From Actinernus sp. WN-2022 (Eukaryota > Cnidaria > Anthozoa > Actiniaria > Actinernidae), in contig JAOWCC010000936.1 of assembly GCA_030867875.1 (NCBI GenBank), forward strand, positions 80,571,032 to 80,635,031: a stretch of 64,000 nucleotides of DNA, read 5' to 3'. Each line of letters starts with the position of its first letter. Within the stretch, counting starts at the first letter, position 1. The translations under genes and the position numbers were made by a program. Under the pieces are notes generated by a model that saw nothing but the letters and a program-made list of their open reading frames with translations, searched no databases and was not told the DNA's origin. Shown here piece after piece: positions 35,601 to 43,515 of this stretch.

Positions 35601-36498
35601 AGGGCGGCAGAAAATCAAAGGCGAAATTTCGTTTTATTTTTCGACGCACTGGGTCTCCGAGGACATCACCAACTAAGTTTAGTTGTGCAATTTTGGGGCA
35701 TTTCGGAGGATTCTGAGACAAAAATATATGCAGACTTTTAAATGTATCTCCAACAATATACACCTATTTCAAAAAGGTTCAGTCGTTCAGTTGTTGTTTG
35801 TGCGATAAAACCGTTTTCGAAATAGCTGTATCAGAGTTGCTTGGATGGCTCAGTTCCCTCGTATGCTGATTTAGAAAAGGAGTAAAAACTCCATGGAATC
35901 CGTATGATGTACGTGTCTGTGATAACAGTGTTTATATTATGGCATCAGAGATTGCCACCCTGTAACTTCGTTCTCATCTTTTGCTACATTAACTTGGCTA
36001 GTACTCGCTGGTTAACCACTAGTTAACTTGGCTAGGACTCACTCGCTAAATTCCAATTCGACCCTGGCTTGGGGAGACCCGGTAACGGCTTCCTGTATCT
36101 TCGACGTAAAATAAACCATTTATTTTTTGGCGTAAGGTGATCAGAACTCAGTAGTCGTTTCATTGACTTTTCTCTGGGTTCTCCGGTTTCCTCCCTCCGT
36201 AAAAATCAACTGGTGAGTCGAGAGTAGTATGTACAGAATATATGAATGTAGTGGGGAGTGTGTGTGGAGTAAACGCAGGCCCCCACCAGTTGTAAGCTGT
36301 AAACACTAGTCTGCTATAACAATATTTTTTTTAACTAGTCTGGGTGAGCCGCCTCTATGTGAACTAATTCTACTTCTTCTTGTATACAGATACAACAAGA
36401 AGAAATTCCTAGAGATCCAAGCAACCAAGCAAAGTGGTAGAAAAGGTTTTTATAAAAAGAAAATGAGCAGAAGAAAGCCAGCCTGGGCCAGGAATTGA
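22484..36498 (+). CDS. DNTTIP2: DNTTIP2/Fcf2 pre-rRNA processing factor, six exons, 302 aa
   Basis: Nucleolar protein of the Fcf2 family. Yeast Fcf2 is needed for early pre-rRNA cleavages in 18S rRNA maturation; animal DNTTIP2 is its homologue. Exons: 22484-22779, 28548-28680, 30553-30648, 34109-34273, 35441-35550 and 36390-36498, 909 nt in total with all phases matching. The Fcf2 core (about residues 180-275) shows LKLLKMRNVLDRKRHYKKND, LPKYFQ and DFYSSRIPKRDRKNTIINEL, followed by RRYNKKKFLEIQ and a Lys/Arg-rich nucleolar-type tail. At 302 residues it is much shorter than vertebrate DNTTIP2, lacking most of the long acidic N-terminal region. An in-frame TAA at 22478 fixes the start. Introns are rich in transposons. 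Confidence 0.95.
23630..23856. mobile_element. Harbinger-like MITE with G tract, TAA duplication
   Basis: Terminal inverted repeats GGGGCCGACCATTTGACTTT and its complement (GGGGCTGACC read from the right), about 25 bp, flanked by TAA at 23627-23629 and 23857-23859. TIRs starting with G and a TWA duplication suit the PIF/Harbinger superfamily. A run of nearly 40 G lies just inside the left end. 227 bp, no ORF; it sits in DNTTIP2 intron 1. Confidence 0.85.
24000..24258. repeat. G tract and GGGTCAGGGTTTTG-type tandem motif
   Basis: A tract of about 16 G at 24034 is followed by loosely tandem copies of TGGGCAGGTAGGGTCAGGGT, each about 45 bp. Probably part of a transposon end abutting the next element. 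Confidence 0.5.
24259..26602. mobile_element. DNA transposon remnant with ~400-bp inverted arms
   Basis: Left arm about 24259-24690 and right arm about 26200-26602 are inverted copies; the outer edge is CTATGGAAAGCCATTTGGTG. The left arm has three copies of CAACAAACTCAAAAATACTG where the right has one, so the arms diverged after formation. The centre encodes a decayed integrase-like protein. The arms carry many CAAGGTCAA/TTCAAGCTCAA motifs. Located in DNTTIP2 intron 1. Confidence 0.75.
24770..25160 (+). pseudogene. Decayed integrase/transposase-like gene, N-terminal HTH part
   Basis: With several frameshifts and stops the plus strand reads LSARENVVTRLESVVALL, then LLLDWKR-like and SVHKW, then GRPKFDISEDTLVQLRSFGF followed by WTHISEMLLVSRWTIR. 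The GRPKF-----L--LRSFGFTW--IS--L-VSRWT pattern is the helix-turn-helix segment that precedes an rve-type integrase core in an animal transposon-derived family. The catalytic core was not recovered. Identification rests on remembered family pattern. Confidence 0.5.
26840..27740. other. Intronic sequence, weak tRNA-like stretch
   Basis: No exon seen. At 27085-27165 a duplicated GTGGACAAGAGTTAGTG and a B-box-like GGTTTGAACTCC suggest a decayed tRNA-derived SINE head. AT-rich TTAATTAATTAATATCGATT near 27615-27670. Confidence 0.35.
27741..28330 (+). mobile_element. tRNA-derived SINE interrupted by a LINE end
   Basis: Head at 27741-27840 (GGGGTGGCGTGATGG, B-box-like GTTCAACTCTC, CACATGTGAGTGGTGTTGG) and body at 28223-28330 (CTTAGGGTTTTTCTCCCTCC, CAATTCGACC) together reproduce the SINE seen at 34745. 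The missing middle is occupied by a minus-strand LINE 3' end with a (TGAA)n tail. Confidence 0.7.
27841..28222 (-). pseudogene. LINE reverse transcriptase C-terminus with 3' tail
   Basis: Minus strand 28220-28002 reads HGYNLRDSTTNLSLPAPKT, then NFGKRAFAYSGAACWNNLPQ and LMIFKRRFSDVAF to a stop at 28002-28004. This is the conserved end of CR1/L2-type ORF2 proteins. The 3' UTR runs to a (TGAA)n microsatellite at about 27845. 5' truncated, as expected of retrotransposed copies. Confidence 0.8.
28548..28680 (+). CDS. DNTTIP2: DNTTIP2 exon 2
   Basis: Acceptor TTTTCAATAG, donor AACAAG|GTGTAT. Reads LTELASELQPGLKPTELYLK, corresponding to the segment just upstream of the Fcf2 domain in DNTTIP2 proteins. 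Confidence 0.9.
28815..29335. repeat. 90-bp minisatellite, about six copies
   Basis: Units contain TGATGCAGACCTACACTAGG and AACTAGTTATCCATTG; CCCAGCTG occurs at 28843, 28925, 29015 and 29105 (steps 82, 90, 90), with more diverged copies after. A related single copy lies at 50920-50975. In DNTTIP2 intron 2. Confidence 0.85.
29336..30395. other. Intron 2 sequence, nothing recognised
   Basis: AT-rich; a short perfect hairpin AGTTCTTGGA/TCCAAGAACT at about 29899-29925 is the only structure noted. Confidence 0.4.
30396..30548 (+). mobile_element. SINE 3' portion abutting DNTTIP2 exon 3
   Basis: GTTTTCCTCCCTCCATAAAA, then GAGTGTGAGGAGTAAAAGCA, GACCCACATCAGCTGTAAG and CCTGCTATAACAAATAA, ending in (TTA)n at 30535-30547, four bases before the exon 3 acceptor. 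The same 3' portion occurs at 36182-36330 near exon 6. Confidence 0.65.
30553..30648 (+). CDS. DNTTIP2: DNTTIP2 exon 3
   Basis: Acceptor TTATTATGACAG, donor AAAAAG|GTGAGT. Reads LMKKSVITSDFEKQHTAPPM and ends RYQKK; VITSDFEK-H--PP is a conserved DNTTIP2 motif. Confidence 0.92.
30680..31030. repeat. G tract and promoter-like CCAAT sequence
   Basis: GGGAGG followed by about 16 G at 30685, then, at 30850-30915, two CCAATCAGAA motifs 51 bp apart. Directly precedes a decayed recombinase-like coding stretch, so this may be the 5' end of that element. Confidence 0.45.
31050..31386 (+). pseudogene. Decayed Crypton-like (DUF3504-type) coding fragment
   Basis: One frame reads ETAVKLLKETKKKRNSTDRY, stop, then CEIILSVKRKYGEDYELSIL, RGVISTSIDHRHF and SGNRRSKQLGKS before a GTATAC donor-like site. 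The R-K-G--YE---L------I-RH pattern and the closing R---LGK are those of the SAM-like N-terminal domain of animal Crypton-derived recombinases. Short, with an internal stop; moderate support. In DNTTIP2 intron 3. Confidence 0.4.
31878..32001. mobile_element. 124-bp near-palindromic MITE
   Basis: 46-bp arms: left CTGGGCCTGGTTGTTCAAAG and so on to GGTTAA; right is its complement with about four mismatches; loop of about 30 bp. Its ends resemble those of the expanded MITE at 7838-8430. Confidence 0.9.
32185..32622 (+). pseudogene. Decayed RecQ-like helicase fragments
   Basis: At about 32200-32295 the plus strand reads FQNAFKFALEKFGFEEFKDS then HKEAVRELVFG, resembling the helicase Q-motif region (FKFE-FK--Q-EAV-----G), with a stop where the Walker A lysine segment would follow. 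At 32401-32622 an ORF begins MQDQGSPAILTSKKISAAFI with GEEKTDDSI, similar to the motif Ia/Ib region (M-DQ----L---GISA--I). No nucleotide-binding motif survives. Transposon-associated helicase remnant is an inference. Confidence 0.4.
33056..33151. repeat. 24-bp tandem repeat, four copies
   Basis: GAGCCTACCTGATACCCTGT begins at 33056, 33080, 33104 and 33128 with no errors; a fifth partial copy (GAGCCTGTC) follows. It is 24 bp, so reading frames stay open on both strands; not coding evidence. Confidence 0.95.
33304..33604. repeat. 65-bp direct repeat 235 bp apart
   Basis: AGTACATATTGACTTATAGA onward at 33304-33369 recurs at 33539-33604 with one or two differences, flanking sequence containing CCAATAAAGC and a GTGCACAA motif. 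Local duplication. Confidence 0.85.
34109..34273 (+). CDS. DNTTIP2: DNTTIP2 exon 4
   Basis: Acceptor TTTCTCCGCAG, donor TTCCAG|GTAAGA. Encodes GPKWFNLPATELTPELKQEL, LKLLKMRNVLDRKRHYKKND and LPKYFQ: the start and middle of the Fcf2 domain. Confidence 0.96.
34745..34972 (+). mobile_element. tRNA-derived SINE (head shortened)
   Basis: GGGGACTGTGGCCAGGGTTC, ACATGTGAGTTGAGTTTGTT, CTCCGAGGGTTTTTCTCCGG, CCTCCGGTTTTCCTCCCTCC and CTAAATTCCAATTCAATCTG in order, the best-preserved body of this SINE family in the window. The A-box half of the head appears deleted. In DNTTIP2 intron 4. Confidence 0.8.
34977..35299. mobile_element. 323-bp MITE with 20-bp TIRs
   Basis: CCTATATCATTATGACGTCA at the left and the complement of CCTATATCACTATGACGTCA at the right (one mismatch). 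Each TIR includes a TGACGTCA CRE-like site. The interior contains TTTTGTCCCTGTTTTGTCCC. No clear target duplication. In DNTTIP2 intron 4. Confidence 0.8.
35441..35550 (+). CDS. DNTTIP2: DNTTIP2 exon 5
   Basis: Acceptor TTTGTTTGTTAG, donor AGGAG|GTGCTG. Encodes MGRVVEGAADFY and DFYSSRIPKRDRKNTIINEL then LLADADFRR, the most conserved block of Fcf2. Confidence 0.95.
35551..36181. other. DNTTIP2 intron 5, repeat fragments
   Basis: An inverted pair GTCCTCGGAGACCCAG/CTGGGTCTCCGAGGAC at about 35590 and 35649 begins 40 bp after the donor and marks a short MITE-like fragment. Nothing else recognised. Confidence 0.5.
36182..36330 (+). mobile_element. SINE 3' portion upstream of DNTTIP2 exon 6
   Basis: CCGGTTTCCTCCCTCCGTAA, GGAGTGTGTGTGGAGTAAAC, GCAGGCCCCCACCAGTTGTA and CTGCTATAACAATA match the copy at 30396-30548. 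It ends about 60 bp before the exon 6 acceptor. Confidence 0.65.
36390..36498 (+). CDS. DNTTIP2: DNTTIP2 exon 6 (terminal)
   Basis: Acceptor TTCTTGTATACAG. Completes RRYNKKKFLEIQ, then a basic tail SGRKGFYKKKMSRRKPAWAR ending in N and TGA at 36496-36498. The Lys/Arg tail is typical of the family. Confidence 0.95.
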
Positions 36499-36524
36499 AC
36501 TATGTAATGCACCTGAATTAACAT

Positions 36525-36530
36525 AATAAA
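36525..36530 (+). terminator. DNTTIP2 polyadenylation signal
   Basis: AATAAA 27 bp after the stop codon; the 3' UTR would be very short. Confidence 0.75.
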
Positions 36531-36639
36531 AAACATTACTATGAGTTCAGCATATGATGATTTGTACTAACATCCCGGCATCCTCTTGCATGTATATGTT
36601 GTGGTTCTAAATTTTCAAACCAGTTAAAACAAATTAAAC

Positions 36640-37085
36640 CAGTTCAAAATTTCTAAACTTTTTTTTTTTTTCCAAGATTCTAAAAAGGGATTTTCATTTT
36701 TTTGGGATTCATAAATTAGGGATGTTTAGTTTTTTTTGGGAGGGGGGAATTTAAAAAGTAGAAAAAAAATCACCCACCCCTCCCCTGAGAAAAAAATTCG
36801 ACCACTCTCCCCTCCCTCTCTATGGCACTCTCCGTCCCCCCTCCCTGACTCCTTTCTTCTTCTCTTTCCCCCACAACCAACTTCGTAATTCACTCATTAA
36901 TTACACATCATTACTACTTACTTTTTTTAACTTTTTCGTTCACCGCCGGTAATTGACTCGAACCTGCAACCCTTCGGCTTGGAAGAATGCCTTTGAAGAC
37001 CAGAGCTTTACCAACTGCGCCACAGAGTTGTATAAGCTCCTAGGTGACACGTGGTTAAATAAAGTATTGTATTGTATTGTTGGAT
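36640..37085 (-). mobile_element. T-rich low-complexity block and tRNA-like SINE head
   Basis: T and A/G-rich runs fill 36660-36850. The minus strand at about 37030-36950 reads TGGCGCAGTTGGTAAAGCTC and, further on, GCAGGTTCGAGTC: A and B boxes separated by a longer-than-usual spacer, so a decayed tRNA or SINE head. The adjacent AATAAAG(TATTG)n at 37059-37080 is a retroposon-type tail. Confidence 0.45.
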
Positions 37086-37414
37086 TGGAATAATATAGCT
37101 TTTCTTAACGAGAGGGGACTAGTAACTAATTTCCATATTAAATTTTATTCACGCATACGCACTACTACAAAGTCTGACTTTGGGAAAACTTCGTTGAGTA
37201 CGATTAGAAGCGGGGAAACTGTGAACAAACCGACTTTTATAGAGAAAAAGAAAACCAGATAATAGGATTTCACCTCTCACTTTATATTTAGAAGAAAATT
37301 TGTATGGAAGAGTGAAGCGATGTCTGTCAAAAGCGATGAAAGAGAATCTCTGACTTGGACAAGAAAATTGTGGAAGTAAGCCGTTTATAAATCAGCTTCT
37401 ATTTAGCAAATTTC

Positions 37415-37582
37415 CTCTGGTTTTCCGTGGTGTGGACTCTTATTTACCACGATTTACGTCATCACATGGTCAAAATTTGTTGTGGACTCGCTTGGCTCCG
37501 CCTCGTGAGTCCACAACAAATTTTGACCATGTGATGACGTAAATCGTGGTAAATAAAGAGTCCACACCACGGAAAGCCAGAG
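37415..37582. mobile_element. 168-bp palindromic MITE
   Basis: 75-bp arms (37415-37489, 37507-37582) differ at only two places; 17-bp loop. Arm centre is CACGATTTACGTCATCACAT. A related CATGGTCAAAATAGCTGTGG fragment lies at 51371. Followed at 37729 by CCAATCAGATCGCGAGA. Confidence 0.92.
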
Positions 37583-38180
37583 AAAATTTGTTTTTTACAA
37601 CAATATTAGAAAACGTACAAGGAAGTTTCGTTACAAAGCGTGACAGCTTTGAAAGAGCCAGCGTTGTCTATAACTTTCTCGCGTCAGCACCGTTGTCTGG
37701 ACTCTCACTTACCACTCCGTACTTCGACCAATCAGATCGCGAGATTACCGGCAGTTGTGGTAAAAAAAATAACCTGACAGCAAAGAAGTTGTGTAGGGAG
37801 GATTGCTTTAGATCTATAGAATTATAAAGCGCAGGGAGGACAAGAAAAACTGCCAAAAATGGCCGTGAATAGAATCATTCTCAGGCAGGTATTGCATGTA
37901 TATAACTCAAAAAAGTTGTCAGTTTCAGTTTTATTAAATAATTTGTACCGTTCACTCCCGATTAAAAGCATAGTAAAATCAGTTCACCGGCAAGCACCAT
38001 TGTCCCTAACATTGGTAAAAACTTGTGGATCTTACGGATTTTCGCAATTGTCTGTATAATTACGTGACCCGAAAACATGAGTGAACTGTACACCTGACTT
38101 CTTTTTCATATTTAAGTCTTAAGTACGATAAAGTCAAAGAGTAACAATTGTCTTATTGGAATTGGGGCAACTGCAGAATA
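37583..38180. other. No gene seen
   Basis: Mixed sequence with a CCAATCAGA motif; short frames at 37546-38059 show no domain. Confidence 0.35.
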
Positions 38181-38530
38181 CCCTACCCAAGCACTGTATG
38201 TGCTTCAATAGTCCTGTGAACTAATACAAACCCTACACCTACATTTAAAAACACCCTAACCGTCAACAAATTAAAGGGTGCTCACTAAGTTAGGGTCTGA
38301 ACAACACAGAAAACTTATGCTTCTTCGATGGTCCTGTGAACTAATACAAACCCTATACCCCTACATTTAAAAACACCCTAACCGTTAACGAAGGGTGCTC
38401 ACTAAGTTAGGGTGTTTAGAACTACAAATCACTAACACAGACTATAATCCTTCAATAATCATGTTAGAACAATTATAAACCCAAATCCAACATTTAAAAT
38501 AACCCTAACATCAGTTAACATAACTCCCAT
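38181..38530. repeat. ~122-bp degenerate tandem repeat
   Basis: GTCCTGTGAACTAATACAAA occurs at about 38209 and 38331, each followed by ACATTTAAAAACACCCTAAC and GGGTGCTCACTAAGTTAGGG; a third diverged copy follows. Confidence 0.75.
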
Positions 38531-38924
38531 TTTAGAATCTTAAAAAGAAACCAGATTTACAAAAATGAACTGGTTTAAAGATTTTGAATTGGTGTAAAAA
38601 ATGTGAACTGGTTAAAAAAAATTGAACTGGTTTAAAAAAAATTTGAACCAATTTTTTTTTAACCACAACATATACGTTTTCGAATGAAAATGCACTGGTC
38701 TTTTAATGCGTTTTCACCGTCCACACGATTGAACAGGTGCGATCGTTTTTATCGAAAGCGCATCTTTTTGAAAATGCTTTCTAAAGTGGAGCTGTAATGG
38801 TATAGGTACAGTATTAGTATAGCGCAAATTCTATATGAGTATACTGATTCAAATGCGCTTCACAAGGTTATGTTTGTGATACGGACTGCTAATGTGGCGC
38901 AATGTGCTGCCGTGTAGTTTACAA

Positions 38925-39163
38925 TCATGAGTGATTGTTAGTCCTCAGAATACCAGGCTGTTGTGTCGGGAGACAATCCCCTACTCTTTCTCGAAATAAC
39001 ACAACAGGTTCTTTCACGTCCCCCTCGTATAGATTAGAAGAGGAAGGAGACAAGGCCAACGACTTACACGTCCCTTCCCAAGGACGCGGCCGCGGGATTC
39101 GAACCCCTGACCTCCCGGCGCACTCTAGACCGTGCTCTACCAACTGAGCTAACAGTCTCTGTC
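38925..39163 (-). mobile_element. tRNA-derived SINE, minus strand
   Basis: The minus strand starts TTAGCTCAGTTGGTAGAGCA (A box) and has GGGGTTCGAATCCCG (T-arm/B box), then a body with GGGACGTGTAAGTCGTTGG and a pyrimidine-rich stretch. The anticodon arm is degenerate. This head is different from the SINE at 6495. Confidence 0.7.
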
Positions 39164-39560
39164 TGTAGCGTGTCTGATCGCTTTTTTAGTGTTGTGTGGA
39201 CGGGTGAAAACTGTACGTAAACGTTGGCGTGTATCAATCAAAATAACCTGTGTACACATGCACAGTCTCTGTCTGTAGCGTGTCCGATCACTTTTTTAGC
39301 GTTGTGTGGACGGGTGAAAACGGTACGGACACGTTCGCGTGTGTCAATCAAAATAACCTGTGTACACATGCACAGTCTCCGTAGCGTGTCCGATCGCTTT
39401 TTTAGCGTTATGCGGACGGGTGAAAACGGTACGTAAACGTTCGCGTGTGTCAATAAAAATAACCTGTGTATATATGCGCAATCTCTGTAGCGTGTCCGAC
39501 CGCTTTTTTAGCGTTGTGTGGATGGGTGAAAACGATACGAAAACGCTCGCGTGTGGACAT
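39153..39560. repeat. ~110-bp tandem repeat, nearly four copies
   Basis: CAGTCTCTGTCTGTAGCGTG begins at 39153 and 39263, with CAGTCTCCGTAGCG at 39373 and CAATCTCTGTAGCG at 39479. Each contains GTGTGGACGGGTGAAAAC. The first copy overlaps the start of the SINE. Confidence 0.9.
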
Positions 39561-39879
39561 TCAGCGCCTAAAGCTCAAAGTTGAACTATGGGCCCGTTTT
39601 TCCAGCATAAATGGCCCTTATGGCACCGGGCCCTTCTCACGTGGGAAACCTAAATTAACAGGGCGAAAATAGAAAGTCATGAAACCAGTACTAGATCTTT
39701 CTCTGGAACATTTTATTAAAGAGTAATTAGACAACAATTTATTTCACACTGATTCGAAAACGTAAATAACAGGAGTAGCATGAGAAATACAATGCATGTA
39801 GGTCTTAGATTTAACAATAAGGGCAACACAATGTGCAGCAGCCAAAGCGCAAGGTTTTCGAGTTGGCTGCTGCTGTAAT

Positions 39880-40072
39880 AGACCGAGTTAGCTTGTACAT
39901 TCGTTGTCCCAATTCAGATCATGTGACAGCTCTCCAGAGGATTCAGTTCTTTGTTTACCAAATAGAGAAAGTAATACATTTCCTCTTGGATACAGAAAAA
40001 CGAAAAACATTACTCAAGGGCAACGTCAGGTGACCTGAATTGGGACAACAAATGTACAAGCTAAATCGATCA
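39880..40072. mobile_element. MITE with ~35-bp TIRs
   Basis: TTAGCTTGTACATTCGTTGT at 39888 pairs with the complement ending at about 40063; arms continue through CCCAATTCA. About 190 bp, no ORF. Confidence 0.8.
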
Positions 40073-40102
40073 ATTAGGAAAGTAAAAATAGGCTGAGCTC
40101 GG

Positions 40103-40367
40103 TTACAAATTGGCCACTTTATAACGAAAAAAGGACTGGGTCGAGTTTGTAAAGTCAATTTAATTATAATTTAATTAAGAAACGAACTCCATCACAAGAA
40201 AGAGCACATCGAAATTAGTAAGTTTAACGAGTTAGGTGCGTTTCGCTGGATATTTACCATGTGGTGAGCTTGCAAAAATCGCAAGAATAAGAGACGTTTG
40301 TATGGATTGGAGGGACAAGCCTCGACCCAGTCCTTTTTTTCTTTTCTAAAGTGGCCAATTACAATGA
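40103..40367. mobile_element. MITE with ~38-bp TIRs
   Basis: TTGGCCACTTTATAACGAAA through GGACTGGGTCGAG (to 40146) pairs with CTCGACCCAGTCC...AAAGTGGCCAA at 40319-40360. Confidence 0.8.
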
Positions 40368-40510
40368 GATATAGGCCAATCCTTGCTTACGTCATTGTTT
40401 ACATTTTTGCTCAGTAGCATAAATTAAACTTCAAGCTACGAACGAACAGACTACGTCAGTTGAAAGAGAATTTTAAACTTAGTAATCACCGAAAATTTGA
40501 GGTTGGTATG

Positions 40511-40671
40511 TAGCCTGCTTACAGGCTCTCGGGTTTTTCGGAAATGTTAGTTTTCGGGTCGGGCCGGAGCCGAGTACGTCAGCACGACTCGCCTCCGCCT
40601 CGCTCGGCCGACAGGTAACCCAATATTTCCGCCCGACCCGAAAACTAACATTTCCGAAAGTAAGCAGGCTA
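40511..40671. mobile_element. 161-bp palindromic MITE, TAGCCTG ends
   Basis: Outer TAGCCTGCTTAC/GTAAGCAGGCTA and inner TTTCGGAAATGTTAGTTTTC with its complement at 40632-40660; GC-rich loop GCCTCCGCCTCGCTCGG. Inserted within a copy of the repeat at 47168-47556. Confidence 0.88.
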
Positions 40672-40732
40672 GTTACTCGGGCTGCCTGTGGCAGCACCGA
40701 GTCTAAATCTGCAAGCCGTTATTTTTTTTTCC

Positions 40733-42950
40733 ATGTAGCAAAATTTCTGCGCATGCGTTTACGGTCAAATTCACACCAATCAGATTGCACTGTGCTGGTC
40801 ACGCAACAATCGCCAGGTTAATTTATTTACATAATTTAATACAGTAAAGCAAGATGGGGGACGACGGCGCGAGGAATTTTCTCTCTAATTTGGAGTCCCA
40901 TCCCTCAAATTAAGCCAGTTTAATGTTTTATTTAACTTCACTCGTGCGAAAGCCTTCCAACAGGCTCAGGATATTTCAACTGGCGCTCTTGTTTGAGGTA
41001 CGTTTCGTAGGTAATAAACACTCAGCACAGAATAATTTATGATGATCGAAGCAGTTATTCAACTATCAAGGTAAACAAGACTCCGTTTTGGTTCGAGAAA
41101 TTAAAGGCTTCCAACAGTTCCCTTTATAGTTCTGTAATATAATGAGCAGACTGCAGTTTTGGGAAGGAGGGTAAAAGCTTTTAAATAGAGATAAACAAGA
41201 CGGGCATTTCAGTTAATAATCTTTAGTCCAACAAATACCGATATGGACGCGACCAAAGAGCCGCAGGGTAGAAAGAACAGTAGAGAAATATAGTGATAGC
41301 TCCATCATAGTTGGACAGGATACAACTTATAATATGGGACAAATATAAACATACATTTGAGACACTCATCTATTTGTACTCTGAACCTGCAGAACAGCAG
41401 ACTAAATTAGGACCGAATTCGTATTTTTTTCGATAAAAAAAAAGGATCAATGCCTTCAGCTGCTTCAGTAAGATTCCCAGTCATATCAGTAATGGTGACT
41501 ACCAAGCATTGTTGCTGGGGAAGATGTAAGAGTGACTCTAGATGTGAAAAACCTTCATAAATCCGGCACTCAAAGAGATATGTCTCGGAGAATGAAGCAT
41601 CGATCGGTACACCGCTAGTAGAGGTTTCTCATCTTTTCTCGGCCTTTTTGATCACTCACAGGAGAAGCTTTTCTGTTCCAAAACCTTTACAGCAAATTCA
41701 GTGAGAAATGTCAGCGTTAGATAAATGTTTGTACAAGAGACCTTAAAAGCACAGAACAACGAGACTAGGTCTGGCAATGAAACGTAAGCGGCTATAAATT
41801 ACTGAAACTCTGACTATGTATCCACCAGTAAACAATGAGAAGGAACTGCTGTTCAACCATTAAGTTTACTTGAATTTATCAGTGGATTCTAAATAAATTT
41901 TGGAAGCAAAGCCTCGTCTACAGTACATCTACAATGCTTTGATTTATTTTCTGAGCACAAATGAAGTTAATTTCTTTCGGAGCTGCAGGTATATTAAATT
42001 TGAAAACTCGATAAATGCAAACAATAATATAATGGTTTGAAAGAGCACACCAACATAAGCAAGATTGCCGAATTTTAGGATGCTATCAGTTCATAGTTTT
42101 AATGTATATGCTCTTCCAGCCATAACAGCTTTCAGTTGGTCTCCGATGAGTTTTATTGAAGAAGATGATTGCACTCGGCACGCGGCTACATTCTTTTGTT
42201 TTTGCCTTAATACAGGAAAACCTGACCTTTGTAACTTTTCAATGTTTAGGTGAAGTCTTACAACGATATTGCATGGGAAAAGATGAGTTTGGGATACAGT
42301 TTAAATAGGACTTGACAGTCTATATAGTAAGCAACTTTTGTCTCGTTGGTTGGCCAGCAAAGATGCAAAACTCGCTTGACAAGATCGACGTTTGTCGCTT
42401 TGTTTCAATCCTCTGTTCGACAGCTGTTCGACAGTATAATCATCAGGTTCTCTTTCAAAATATGGTCCAGGAAAGCAGTCATTTCTGGTAGAATAGACTG
42501 AGGACGAACTGAAGTGCTAGTCAATTCTTGTAAGTTGATACAAGAAAAGCGGTTTGTTTCTCTGAGTCTTGGCGGGGGGTCTAGACTTGTGACGTAATTA
42601 CCGCGCTCCGCTATAAGCGTGCGTAACATGAACATGAATAAGTAGAGGTCAACTTAGCCTGAATTTCAGCCGTCTCCTACGGTTCGTTCCTCCAGAGGAG
42701 ACGGCTGGAATTCAGGCTAAGGTCAACTTCTTTAATTTACATACACGAGAAAAACAAAAATATTAAATTACATATATATACTAGGGGAGCAGAGAATGAA
42801 TGTCACTGCGCTACCGGCCACTCCTAAAGACTGCTAAATTCAGCTAATAATTCTTCCCTTCGGTTATTACTAGAGGATTTCAAATGAAAGTGTAATTTCA
42901 TCTTCAATCTCATGTGGCCCGAGTGAAAGCCCAGATGGGCTCTTGTTTTA
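40733..42950. mobile_element. 2.2-kb element, copy 1, with paired ends shared by copy 2
   Basis: Its left end (40733-40996: GCAAAATTTCTGCGCATGCG, CACCAATCAGATTGCACTGT, GCAAGATGGG, CAACTGGCGCTCTTGT) and right end (42760-42950: AGGGGAGCAGAGAATGAATG, TACCGGCCACTCCTAAAGAC, AGCCCAGATGGGCTCTTGTT) both recur in the same order and orientation at 48064-49785. Both ends finish on GCTCTTGT. The interior has no recognisable ORF and differs from copy 2. Confidence 0.7.
42655..42719. mobile_element. 65-bp palindromic MITE with 9-bp target duplication
   Basis: TAGCCTGAATTTCAGCCGTC and its near-complement form the whole element. AGGTCAACT is repeated exactly at 42646-42654 and 42720-42728. It begins TAGCCTG like the 161-bp MITE at 40511. 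Confidence 0.92.
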
Positions 42951-43019
42951 TTACTCGGGCCAGGCCTTCGGCTGGCGCGAGTCAGAAATCGCAAGTGTTT
43001 ATCTTTTATTTTTTATTTG

Positions 43020-43135
43020 TGTCGCTGGTTGGCGCCGTCGACCAATCAGATTTCGACTGGTCACGTGACACGTACGTTGCGCCAGCCATGTGACATATGA
43101 TTGTGATTTTCAGGTTTTTCAAGATGGCGACGAGT
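43020..43135 (+). promoter_or_regulatory. Repeat-borne promoter-like cluster
   Basis: CCAATCAGATTTCGACTGG (43040), E-box CACGTGAC and, about 80 bp downstream, TCAAGATGGCGACGAGTGGG (43120), a YY1-type AAGATGGCG motif that includes an ATG. The same arrangement recurs at 45409-45540. Confidence 0.45.
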
Positions 43136-43147
43136 GGGAGTTTCACG

Positions 43148-43515
43148 AGCTCCTAAGGAGAGGAATCGCTCACTTAATTTATTCATGAAATGACAATATA
43201 AACTAACTAAAATCCTACCCTGGAAAATTAAAAAACCTAACCGGTCAGTAAACAAGATCTTACCCACCTAGAGCTAGGGTTCTCAAGAAAAACTTCTCAA
43301 GAAAATGGTGCGGTAAAAAAAAACTCAGGGATTTTCTGGAACTCGAACCCCGCTTCCGCCTACTCGTAAGGCAAACGTCGCAACCACTACACTAAACAAT
43401 CATCGTCGCTCAATTGCTGTCAAATTTGTACATTTTAAAACCACTGCTAATTTATGTTAGTTTATATGGTCATTTTATGAATTAATTAAGTGAGCGATTC
43501 CTCTCCTTAGGAACT
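43148..43515. mobile_element. Inverted repeat enclosing a tRNA-Val-like sequence
   Basis: CTCCTAAGGAGAGGAATCGC at 43149 pairs with GCGATTCCTCTCCTTAGGA ending 43513, arms of about 30 bp. Between them, on the minus strand at about 43412-43330, TTAGTGTAGTGGTTGCGACG, TTTGCCTTACGAGTAGGCG and GGGGTTCGAGTTCC resemble a tRNA-Val with a broken acceptor stem. Confidence 0.65.

Noticed and set aside
39224..39672. Overlapping ORFs in the 110-bp tandem repeat
   Set aside because: Frames on both strands arise from the repeat; no domain.
41625..41655. Resemblance to the 5' end of U2 snRNA (TTTTCTCGGCCTTTTTGATC)
   Set aside because: Only about 20 bases match; no Sm site or downstream U2 sequence follows.
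43330..43412. Functional tRNA-Val gene
   Set aside because: The anticodon loop and acceptor stem do not fold; kept only as a tRNA-like sequence.
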